Source: Fictibacillus fluitans
GTDB taxonomy: Bacteria > Bacillota > Bacilli > Bacillales > Fictibacillaceae
Direction of reading: 5' to 3'
Length of the DNA: 64,000 nucleotides
Assembly: GCF_030418125.1 (NCBI RefSeq)
Contig: NZ_JAUHTR010000001.1
Coordinates: forward strand, 985,832-1,049,831
Shown: positions 42,549-49,200 of the stretch, piece by piece
Numbering within the stretch: the first letter of the stretch is position 1
Layout: each line of letters opens with the position of its first letter
Notes under the pieces: model-generated
Seen by the model: the letters and a program-made list of their open reading frames with translations, nothing else
Database searches by the model: none
What the model was told of the DNA's origin: nothing
Program-made: the position numbers and the translations under genes

Positions 42549-43274
42549 TTACTTTCTTGTAATGGTAAGGTTGTGCTGTTTTGCCGCATCCCATGCCAAC
42601 GGAGTGATAATGTCATGCTTTGCTGCAAAAATGGATCGTTTGCCCATTTTTAAAGCTTTAAGAACATCCGTTTCAGTGATTACAGCATTTTTGTTTTTTT
42701 CTTCCATACATGACAGCACACTCTTCTCTGAGCTTTCTACTTTAATGCCCATCCTTTTTAGTTGAATCATTTGCTTGTAAAGCTCATCTGTTAAGTGAAT
42801 GGTTCCCCGGTCCAGCTTTCTATTGGCAAACACAGGATGAAACGGATTTGCACCACATGAGAGCGCAATGACCTTTTTACCGGAAAGCAATGCCTGCAAA
42901 GTGAACCGTACAACGTTTCTTTGCTCATTAAACCGCAAAAGGTCGGATACAAAAGAAAATGAGAGCACAGGTATGAGAACACAGTCGGTTCTCCCAAGTG
43001 ATTCCTCTGTTAAAAAAGATTCCGGATAAAGGGCGTCGTGATGGCATTCTGCTGCCAGGCGGGCTACACCTACTTGCTGCAGCAGCGTCTCTTCTGCAAC
43101 CACTTCCATTATGATTCTCTTTTTCCCCGCTTCCCGGAGCAGCGCCCATCCTTCCTCCATCCCAGCGAAATGATAGGTTAAAAGAGAAAGGACACGCGGA
43201 ACTCTCGATTCCCCCTTACCAAGCAGTTCAAGCAGGGTATTTTTGACGACCGTACTCTGCCTGGCGCCATACAC
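42549..43274 (-). CDS. Microcompartment-linked flavoprotein-like protein
   Basis: A 241-residue protein with a Rossmann-like fold resembling the flavoprotein (PF02441-type) family. Visible are the strand RVLSLLTYHFAGMEEG, CVLIPVLSFSFVSDLLRF and GKKVIALSCGANPFHPV. Similar flavoproteins occur in several BMC loci. Near the N-terminus (about residues 7-19, TVVKNTLLELLGK) is a short amphipathic helix before a GESR linker, which could be a cargo peptide. The C-terminal region (VITETDVLKALKMGKRSI) is a second small helical part. Redox role and cofactor are unproven. Confidence 0.7.
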   Translation of the reverse strand: MYGARQSTVVKNTLLELLGKGESRVPRVLSLLTYHFAGMEEGWALLREAGKKRIIMEVVAEETLLQQVGVARLAAECHHDALYPESFLTEESLGRTDCVLIPVLSFSFVSDLLRFNEQRNVVRFTLQALLSGKKVIALSCGANPFHPVFANRKLDRGTIHLTDELYKQMIQLKRMGIKVESSEKSVLSCMEEKNKNAVITETDVLKALKMGKRSIFAAKHDIITPLAWDAAKQHNLTITRK

Positions 43275-43276
43275 AC

Positions 43277-43555
43277 TTATTCTCCTTTAGACAGCAGCGC
43301 TCTTTCAATTTCACTGTGCGGCCGTGGAATGACATGCACAGATACCAGTTCTCCCACACGGCTCGCTGCACTTGCCCCCGCGTCGGTCGCCGCTTTTACC
43401 GCACCCACATCCCCTCTTACCATAACGGTCACGAGACCGAACCCCACCTTTTCGTACCCGCAAATCTCCACGTTGGCAGCCTTCACCATGGCATCTGCAG
43501 CTTCAATTGCACCGACCAGGCCTTTTGTTTCAATTAAGCCTAACGCTTCGCCCAT
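43277..43555 (-). CDS. BMC-H shell protein 1 (hexamer, PduA/EutM type)
   Basis: A 92-residue single BMC domain: [20 protein letters not shown], then the pore loop [25 protein letters not shown] and [10 protein letters not shown]. This is the canonical facet hexamer; the pore motif commonly reads K-I/V-G-S-G, here Ser is Phe. The ATG at 43555 has AGGAGG; the frame runs further upstream but without family similarity. It lies 2 bp before the flavoprotein gene. Confidence 0.97.
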   Translation of the reverse strand: MGEALGLIETKGLVGAIEAADAMVKAANVEICGYEKVGFGLVTVMVRGDVGAVKAATDAGASAASRVGELVSVHVIPRPHSEIERALLSKGE

Positions 43556-43616
43556 TCTATTATTCCTCCTGTTTTCTTGGATTGGCACCGTTGAAGTTCT
43601 TTGCTCCTCCGGCCGC

Positions 43617-43934
43617 TCAAGCTCTCTCTGTTTCTTTCTCGCCATTCAATTTAAAACGGGACAGAAGTTTTTCTGCCACATTGCTGTGGGTTGCTGGAAT
43701 AACATGGGCTGAGATGACCTTGCCCACCCGTTCGGCCTCCTTCTTCCCTGCATCAACCGCTGAGGCCACGGCAGCCACATCTCCCCTGAGGTGAAGGGTG
43801 ACCCCTAATGCCCCCTGAACCCCAATCACTTTTTCGATCGCGGCAATTTTTACATCAGCCGCTTTTACAGCGGCATCTGCCGCAGATACGGCAGCACAAT
43901 ATCCGACGGTTTCAATCATGCCCAATGCATGCAC
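43617..43934 (-). CDS. BMC-H shell protein 2 with enlarged pore loop
   Basis: A 105-residue BMC domain: [34 protein letters not shown], then an insertion VIGVQGALG in place of the short pore loop, and [30 protein letters not shown] ~15-residue tail ([16 protein letters not shown]) extends beyond the domain. GTG at 43934 is chosen: AAGGAG lies eight bases upstream, whereas the GTG at 43943 abuts the SD. Confidence 0.93.
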   Translation of the reverse strand: MHALGMIETVGYCAAVSAADAAVKAADVKIAAIEKVIGVQGALGVTLHLRGDVAAVASAVDAGKKEAERVGKVISAHVIPATHSNVAEKLLSRFKLNGEKETERA

Positions 43935-43946
43935 ATTTCCCACTCC

Positions 43947-44825
43947 TTACTGCTGGATTTCTCTGAAAAAACCGGGTATATAGCTGGAAAGCTGTTCATG
44001 GGCGCCGTGCAGAATCAGATAGTCTTCTTCAACTTTGTACCTGATGTCGATGGACGCAAGCTCTTGCAGCACCGGCAGCAAAAGCGTATAGGATTCAAAC
44101 CGGCCGATCCCTTCCATAATGGCAACAGCACCTCTGATGCCCGTAAGCTCCAGCTGGTTCAGCAGCCATGAGCCCGGCTGCTCCATGTAAAAAAGTTTTT
44201 TCGTTTTTTTCGTTTGGCGGTCCAGAGAATGCCACATGGTTTCTGCAACAGCTTCAAGTTTCTTGCAATCATCATGGTAGAGTTCCAGTAGAAAGGCATT
44301 CTTTCCGTTTTTGTCCCATTGAATAAAATATTTCACTTCATTTTCCGAACGATTTAATTCTTCCTGAAGGATCACGAGCTGGCCGGGAGATGATACGGGA
44401 GCGGAGAAAACGGCAATTCCCCTGGCAGGAATCGGACGGTGAAACCATTCCAGCCGTTCCTTTGGCAGATTGGTATAGAGCCAGGCGGCCATTCCGGATG
44501 AAGCTTTGCCCACCAGCCGCCCTGACGGCTGTCCGGATGTTTGTTGAGTTCCATAGTTTTCAGGGGACTTTGATTTCCCTTCTGTTCCCTGTAAAGACAG
44601 AATATTAAGCCGGGAAACCAGCTCATCCACCGAAGCTGCAGCTCTCTCGGCAGTACGTGTTTCCTTTCTTCCTTCCAGCTCTTTCAGCCGTTTTTCCCGC
44701 ATTGCGTTCTGATAATTTGGGCGGTGCAGCTTCTGTACAACGGCAGGAGGCTCTTTTCCCTTCGTCGGCGGCTGTTTTGCGGGACGCAGCACTTCTTGGA
44801 CAATCTCACGCATAAATTCCGACAT
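43947..44825 (-). CDS. Unknown BMC-operon protein with encapsulation-peptide-like N-terminus
   Basis: A 292-residue protein. Residues 1-14 (MSEFMREIVQEVLR) form an amphipathic helix, followed by a Pro/Lys-rich linker (about 15-30), the organisation of peptides that target cargo to BMC shells. A second charged helical segment (about 37-62) and a low-complexity Ser/Gly/Gln stretch (about 80-105) follow. The rest looks like an alpha/beta domain ending with IRGAVAIMEGIGRFESY and YLILHGAHEQL; the latter loosely recalls the beginning of a BMC domain. I recognise no family. It lies between two shell genes with gaps of 16 and 3 bp. It may be a cargo scaffold or assembly factor. Confidence 0.6.
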   Translation of the reverse strand: MSEFMREIVQEVLRPAKQPPTKGKEPPAVVQKLHRPNYQNAMREKRLKELEGRKETRTAERAAASVDELVSRLNILSLQGTEGKSKSPENYGTQQTSGQPSGRLVGKASSGMAAWLYTNLPKERLEWFHRPIPARGIAVFSAPVSSPGQLVILQEELNRSENEVKYFIQWDKNGKNAFLLELYHDDCKKLEAVAETMWHSLDRQTKKTKKLFYMEQPGSWLLNQLELTGIRGAVAIMEGIGRFESYTLLLPVLQELASIDIRYKVEEDYLILHGAHEQLSSYIPGFFREIQQ

Positions 44826-44841
44826 AAGTTCCCACCTCCTC

Positions 44842-45105
44842 CTATAGTATTTTTGACAGTTCGGAATGAGGACGCGGAATCACATTGGACGAAATGAGCT
44901 CTCCACCCGTTTTGATGTGAGCCTGCCTGCCCACTTCAATGGCGGACGAAACCGCAGCAACGTCACCTTCGATAATGACTGTCACCAGTCCTGAACCTAC
45001 CTTCTTAAATGAAGTCAACTGAACATTTGCCGCTTTTGCCATCGCATCCAATGCTTCTATGGCAGCCGTCAGTCCCCGTGTTTCAACCATTCCGATCGCA
45101 TTCAA
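44842..45105 (-). CDS. BMC-H shell protein 3 (hexamer)
   Basis: An 87-residue single BMC domain: NAIGMVETRGLTAAIEALDAM, pore loop KVGSG, LVTVIIEGDVAAVSSAIEVG and VIPRPHSEL. The pore motif is the classical one. The start is TTG at 45105 with AGGAGG eight bases upstream. It is the first of the three hexamer genes in the operon and directly follows ubiD (18 bp). Confidence 0.97.
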   Translation of the reverse strand: MNAIGMVETRGLTAAIEALDAMAKAANVQLTSFKKVGSGLVTVIIEGDVAAVSSAIEVGRQAHIKTGGELISSNVIPRPHSELSKIL

Positions 45106-45123
45106 TTTTTCGTTCCTCCTTCT

Positions 45124-46464
45124 TTACAAGTACTCTCTCAAATCTATGGGACCGAACGGAACCGTGGTCCGCTTAAACGCGTCTTTTTTGTCCAGAGGAA
45201 CAGTGGCATCCACACCCATCTTCGCCGAAACTCCCCGCAGGTTGTGAGAGGCTTCAAGAGGGGAGCCCTTCGCCCCCGGAACAATGAAAATATCCTGATC
45301 GGCCTGAACCCTTACCGCCATTGCCCACTCCACATCTTCCGGATTAAAGATGTCCACATCCTCATCCACGACAATTACATGCTTTAAATCTTTATCACTG
45401 GCGAAAGCCGCAAGTGCAGCCTGCTTCCCGTCCCCCTCAGTTACCTTTTCAATTTGAATCACCGCATGGAACCTGGCAACACCGCCCATGGTAATATGGA
45501 CTTTTTTCACATTGGGCACTGACTGTCTGACCGTGCTCAGCAATGTGGCTTCCCGTACAAGCGCCATTGGCAGCCTTTCTTCATAACTTGATGGGAAAAT
45601 GGTCTGGCAAATGGCCTGGTCACGATACGTAACCGCAGAAAATTCAACAACAGGCTGCTGCGCACGCGTTCCGTAGAACCCGGCGAGCTCACCGAACGGC
45701 CCCTCCGGCTCCCTTGCATGAGGAAGCACTTTTCCTTCCAGCACAATTTCGGCTTCGGCGAGGACTTCCAAATCCACCGTCCGGCATTGGACCACTTCAA
45801 GCGGCTGGCCGATCAGCGCTCCCGCTACATCAAGCTTGTCGGTATGGTACAAGTGCGTGCTGATTTGCGAACTTAGTACGACAGCCGGAACAACACCAAA
45901 CATGACGGCCACTTCCATCGGTTCATTCCGTTTTTCATACTCGTAAAATTGATGCAGCAATTCTGGAGAAGTGATAAGGATACTGGTCCTGTTCTCTCCA
46001 AGAAACTGCATCCTTCTGATGGATGTGTAGCGTTTTTGACCTAAGAGGTCTTTAACGACAAGAATGCCTGAAACATAGTAGGAACCTGAATCTTCTTCAT
46101 GAAAGGTGGGAATGGGAAAAAGAGTATCCAGATCGAACGAGCCAAGAAGCACATTGTCATGGACCGGCCCGGAAGACACAAGATTGGTTGGAACGGGAGA
46201 TACAATCGACTGGATGATTTTTGGAATAAGCTCTTCAACTGAAATACCGAGGCTGTCAGCGACAAGCCTGCGGTCTCCGCCGAGTCCCCCGACCATGGGA
46301 GATTGATAGCCTTTGACATTTTCAAAATAAAACGGCTGCTTCCCCTGCTTGGATTTGAGGACGGCTCCCAGTTCATAAAGCGGATCCACTTCTTTCTTTA
46401 CACGCAGAAGCTTTCCTTCTGCTGTCCATCGGTCGAGCAGCGCACGAAGTGTGGCAGGATTCAT
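45124..46464 (-). CDS. ubiD: UbiD-family decarboxylase (prenylated FMN-dependent)
   Basis: A 446-residue (de)carboxylase. UbiD hallmarks are present: TSIRRMQFLG (about residues 147-156, cofactor-binding Arg), the REPEGPFGELAGFYG block (251-265) with the catalytic Glu, and the C-terminal GVDAT. UbiD enzymes remove CO2 from aromatic, heteroaromatic or conjugated carboxylates. No aromatic-acid genes surround it; the context of purine genes suggests an imidazole carboxylate as substrate (inference). The ATG has GGGGGA upstream; its first bases overlap the stop of ubiX. Confidence 0.93.
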   Translation of the reverse strand: MNPATLRALLDRWTAEGKLLRVKKEVDPLYELGAVLKSKQGKQPFYFENVKGYQSPMVGGLGGDRRLVADSLGISVEELIPKIIQSIVSPVPTNLVSSGPVHDNVLLGSFDLDTLFPIPTFHEEDSGSYYVSGILVVKDLLGQKRYTSIRRMQFLGENRTSILITSPELLHQFYEYEKRNEPMEVAVMFGVVPAVVLSSQISTHLYHTDKLDVAGALIGQPLEVVQCRTVDLEVLAEAEIVLEGKVLPHAREPEGPFGELAGFYGTRAQQPVVEFSAVTYRDQAICQTIFPSSYEERLPMALVREATLLSTVRQSVPNVKKVHITMGGVARFHAVIQIEKVTEGDGKQAALAAFASDKDLKHVIVVDEDVDIFNPEDVEWAMAVRVQADQDIFIVPGAKGSPLEASHNLRGVSAKMGVDATVPLDKKDAFKRTTVPFGPIDLREYL

Positions 46465-47030
46465 GCTTTCTCCCCCCAGCGCTCCAGAAGGGTGTGGTCA
46501 ATTCCCAACATGTCCAGGATTCTCCCGGACATAAAGTTCACCAGCTCCCAAATCTCCTTTGGCTTGTGATAAAAACCTGGCGAAGCAGGCATAATGCAGG
46601 CTCCCGCCTCCGCAAGCCTGGTCATGTTCTGAAGATGAATCAGGTGGAACGGGGCTTCCCTTGGAACAACGATCAGCTGCCGTCTCTCCTTCAGCACGAC
46701 GCTCGCCGCCCGGCTGAGCAATGTATCGCCTACACCGTTGGCCAGCGACCCGAGGGTATTCATCGAGCACGGTACAACCACCATTCCAGCCGTTAAAAAA
46801 GAACCGCTGGCAACTGAAGCAAATAAATTTTTATTGCTGTGGATTTCAGCATAGGGCTTCAATACCTCCATGCTGATCCCGCATTCAAACTGCAGCACCT
46901 TCTCTCCCATCCCGGTTACGATCAAGTGTGTTTCGATTCCCAGCTGGTGCAGGGCCCGGACGAGCGAGTAGCCATACAAGGCACCGCTCGCTCCTGTTAT
47001 TCCCACGATAATCCGTTTGTTTTGGCCCAT
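46461..47030 (-). CDS. ubiX: UbiX-family flavin prenyltransferase
   Basis: A 189-residue enzyme that prenylates FMN to prFMN, the UbiD cofactor. Motifs: VGITGASGALYGYSLVRAL at the start, VVVPCSMNTLGSLANGVGDTLLSRAASVVLKE and REAPFHLIHLQNM, with the Pro-Cys-Ser-x-x-T and Arg/Glu residues of the family. It overlaps ubiD by 4 bp (ATGA). Unusually the SD before its ATG is poor, so translation may depend on coupling to the hydrolase gene ending 6 bp upstream. Confidence 0.95.
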   Translation of the reverse strand: MGQNKRIIVGITGASGALYGYSLVRALHQLGIETHLIVTGMGEKVLQFECGISMEVLKPYAEIHSNKNLFASVASGSFLTAGMVVVPCSMNTLGSLANGVGDTLLSRAASVVLKERRQLIVVPREAPFHLIHLQNMTRLAEAGACIMPASPGFYHKPKEIWELVNFMSGRILDMLGIDHTLLERWGEKA

Positions 47031-47036
47031 GACAGA

Positions 47037-47627
47037 TTAAACAACCCGGCTGTTATTTGAGAATTTTTTCCTTGCCGCTTCCATGTACTCTTTCGTTGTC
47101 ATGATGTCTCCAAATAAATCAATGTCCCGAAGTCCGGATTCATGCATCGAATCGTCCTTGGAGGCTGTGGAATCCGACAGGCAGATCACATTATATCCGT
47201 GATACAGCGCATCGGAACCGGTGCTTCTCACACACACATTGGTCCACACCCCCGTCAGCACTACCGTATCAATCTCCTCTTCACGGCAGAATAAATCAAA
47301 ATCGGTATAACTGAACGCACTGTGTCTTCTTTTTTGAACCACATAGTCTCCCTTGCTCTCGTCCGGCTGGAGCTCTGGAATGAATTCTGATCCCCAGGTC
47401 CCTTTTATGGCATGAACCGGCCGTACTCGGAAATCACGGTCGTTTTTCCGATGGGCTTCCTGGACGAACACAACCTGGATGTTCTCTTCATGGCAAAAGT
47501 CCACGAGTTCTTTAATGACCGGAACGATTTTCTCGCCGTTTTCACAGCGAAGTGCTGCTTTTTCCCCAATAAAGTCATTCAGCATATCGATGACCACAAC
47601 CACATGCTTCTTCCCTCTCAGTTCCAC
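47037..47627 (-). CDS. Isochorismatase-fold cysteine amidohydrolase
   Basis: A 196-residue hydrolase. The catalytic triad of the cysteine-hydrolase family is intact: Asp14 (VVIDMLNDF), Lys99 (VVQKRRHSAF) and Cys132 (GVWTNVCVRST, with the cis-peptide region before it). Relatives hydrolyse ureido or carbamoyl groups, for example N-carbamoylsarcosine and ureidoacrylate (RutB). In the model it would cleave the ureido group of 4-ureido-imidazole carboxylate. Start GTG at 47627 with GGAGA. Confidence 0.9.
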   Translation of the reverse strand: MELRGKKHVVVVIDMLNDFIGEKAALRCENGEKIVPVIKELVDFCHEENIQVVFVQEAHRKNDRDFRVRPVHAIKGTWGSEFIPELQPDESKGDYVVQKRRHSAFSYTDFDLFCREEEIDTVVLTGVWTNVCVRSTGSDALYHGYNVICLSDSTASKDDSMHESGLRDIDLFGDIMTTKEYMEAARKKFSNNSRVV

Positions 47628-47642
47628 AGGCCGTCTCCTTTC

Positions 47643-49115
47643 TTAATTGCTTTTTTCCATCTGCTGTTGTGCTGCCGATGGCTGATTTGCTTTTTCATAG
47701 TTTTCATATTTCAGCGTCCGCTCGAGCCGCTGGATGCTCTGGCGTTTCACATATTCACCATAGCCCGCTGCACCTGTTATTCCGCCTTTTTCATAGTCAT
47801 ATACAACGGTTCCTCTAAGAATTGTCTGAACCGGACGGCCTTTCAGCTTGATTCCATGCAAGGGATTGTATTTGGCCATGGACTCCGTCTTCTTCTCATC
47901 GATGACCCATTCCTGATCCAGGTCAATAACGGTAAAGTCGGCATCACTTCCGATTTCCATGGCTCCTTTTTTCGGATAAATGCCATAATGAATAGCCGCA
48001 TTTTTGCTTGTCACTTCCACGAAACGGGAAAGCGACAGGCGCCCTTTGTTCAACCCTTCGCTGACCAGAATCGGAACCATGGTTTCCACTCCCGGAATGC
48101 CAGGGAAGCTGTTCCAGATGCTAGAATCAGCTGCAGCTTTTTCAGTTGCGATTTCATATGGCGCATGATCTGTTCCTACAAAATCAATCGTTCCATCCGC
48201 CAGCGCCTGCCAGTGTGCCTGGTTATCGTCCTTACCTCTCAGCGGAGGAGCGATTTTGGCAAAGGTTCCCCTTTCGGTCATGGAATCCTGCGCGTTCAGC
48301 ATCAAGTAATGAGGACACGTTTCCGCCGTTACTTTTACGCCGCGTTTCTTTGCTTCCCGCACCAGTTTCACGCCTTCTTTGGTGCTCATATGAACAACAT
48401 GAACCCGTGCATCTGTGGCTTCTGCATAACTGATGATGAGTTCAATGGCTACTTTCTCAGCAAGCGCCATCCTTGCTTCTGCCCAAGCCGGTCCATCTTC
48501 CCGCTCTTCGTTCTTCAGCTTTTCTGTATAAAAGGTACAAATATCATAGTTTTCTGCATGAACCCCGATTGGCATTCCTGTTTTGGCGACCTTCTGGAAA
48601 ATTTCCAGCATCTCACCGTCAGACACCTTCGGGAAGGTTGGCACCGATGGCGTCATATACACTTTGAATGCAACAACACCTTCATCGATTTGAGGGTAGA
48701 TGTTATCAATCCAGCCGTTGCGGGCATCCTCTCCGGTCATGCCGCCCCAAAAACAATAATCAATATAAGCCTGTCCCCGGATTGGACCAATTTTCTTCTG
48801 GAAGCTCTCCCTGTCCCGTACAGAAGGTTTGGAACAGCACGGCATGTCTATAATCGTGGTTAATCCCCCTGCCGCAGCTGACCGCGACCCGGTTGCAAAT
48901 GTTTCCCGATGGGTGAACCCGGGGTCCATGAAGTGTGTATGCGGATCAATACAGCCCGGAACCACCAGCTTGCCTTCCATGTCGAGCACCTTGTCCGCTT
49001 TTAAAAATTGAATGTCATTGCAAAAGCCGGTAATCCTGCCCTCATGCACGAGGATGTTGGTGATTACCGTCCGGTCTCCTTGTGGAATCATTGCATTCTT
49101 TAAAATCAGATCCAT
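47643..49115 (-). CDS. Cyclic amidohydrolase, allantoinase/dihydropyrimidinase/hydantoinase family
   Basis: A 490-residue binuclear metal enzyme that opens cyclic amides. Metal site: DPHTHFMDPG (HxH), the carboxylated-Lys region VAFKVYMTPS, GVHAEN, HVVHMST and FVGTDHAPY. The sequence is nearest to allantoinase-like hydantoinases, but no allantoin genes are near. A polar C-terminal tail of ~35 residues (YVKRQSIQRLERTLKYENY onward) exceeds the catalytic domain. In the model it opens the pyrimidine ring of xanthine. ATG at 49115 has AAAGGAGA. Confidence 0.92.
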   Translation of the reverse strand: MDLILKNAMIPQGDRTVITNILVHEGRITGFCNDIQFLKADKVLDMEGKLVVPGCIDPHTHFMDPGFTHRETFATGSRSAAAGGLTTIIDMPCCSKPSVRDRESFQKKIGPIRGQAYIDYCFWGGMTGEDARNGWIDNIYPQIDEGVVAFKVYMTPSVPTFPKVSDGEMLEIFQKVAKTGMPIGVHAENYDICTFYTEKLKNEEREDGPAWAEARMALAEKVAIELIISYAEATDARVHVVHMSTKEGVKLVREAKKRGVKVTAETCPHYLMLNAQDSMTERGTFAKIAPPLRGKDDNQAHWQALADGTIDFVGTDHAPYEIATEKAAADSSIWNSFPGIPGVETMVPILVSEGLNKGRLSLSRFVEVTSKNAAIHYGIYPKKGAMEIGSDADFTVIDLDQEWVIDEKKTESMAKYNPLHGIKLKGRPVQTILRGTVVYDYEKGGITGAAGYGEYVKRQSIQRLERTLKYENYEKANQPSAAQQQMEKSN

Positions 49116-49168
49116 TTCCGTCTCTCCTTTAGACTTTTTTAGAAACCAAGCAGTGTTAAAGATGAGCA

Positions 49169-49187
49169 GGGGGCAGCTTCTGCCCCC
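49169..49187 (-). promoter_or_regulatory. GC-rich stem-loop between permease and amidohydrolase
   Basis: GGGGGCAG/CTGCCCCC forms a perfect 8-bp stem with a 3-base loop and has no T run after it on the minus strand. It probably sets the relative amount of permease and downstream mRNA. Confidence 0.55.
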
Positions 49188-49200
49188 GTGCCATATGCTG

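Noticed and set aside
43277..43645. Longer reading of BMC-H shell protein 1 with 30 additional N-terminal residues
   Set aside because: The extension overlaps the preceding shell gene, has no BMC similarity, and a strong SD precedes the ATG at 43555.
47412..48863. A 483-codon open frame on the plus strand opposite the cyclic amidohydrolase and cysteine hydrolase genes
   Set aside because: It is antisense to two genes with intact catalytic motifs, shows no domain and is rich in His, Phe and Arg, as typical for a mirror frame.
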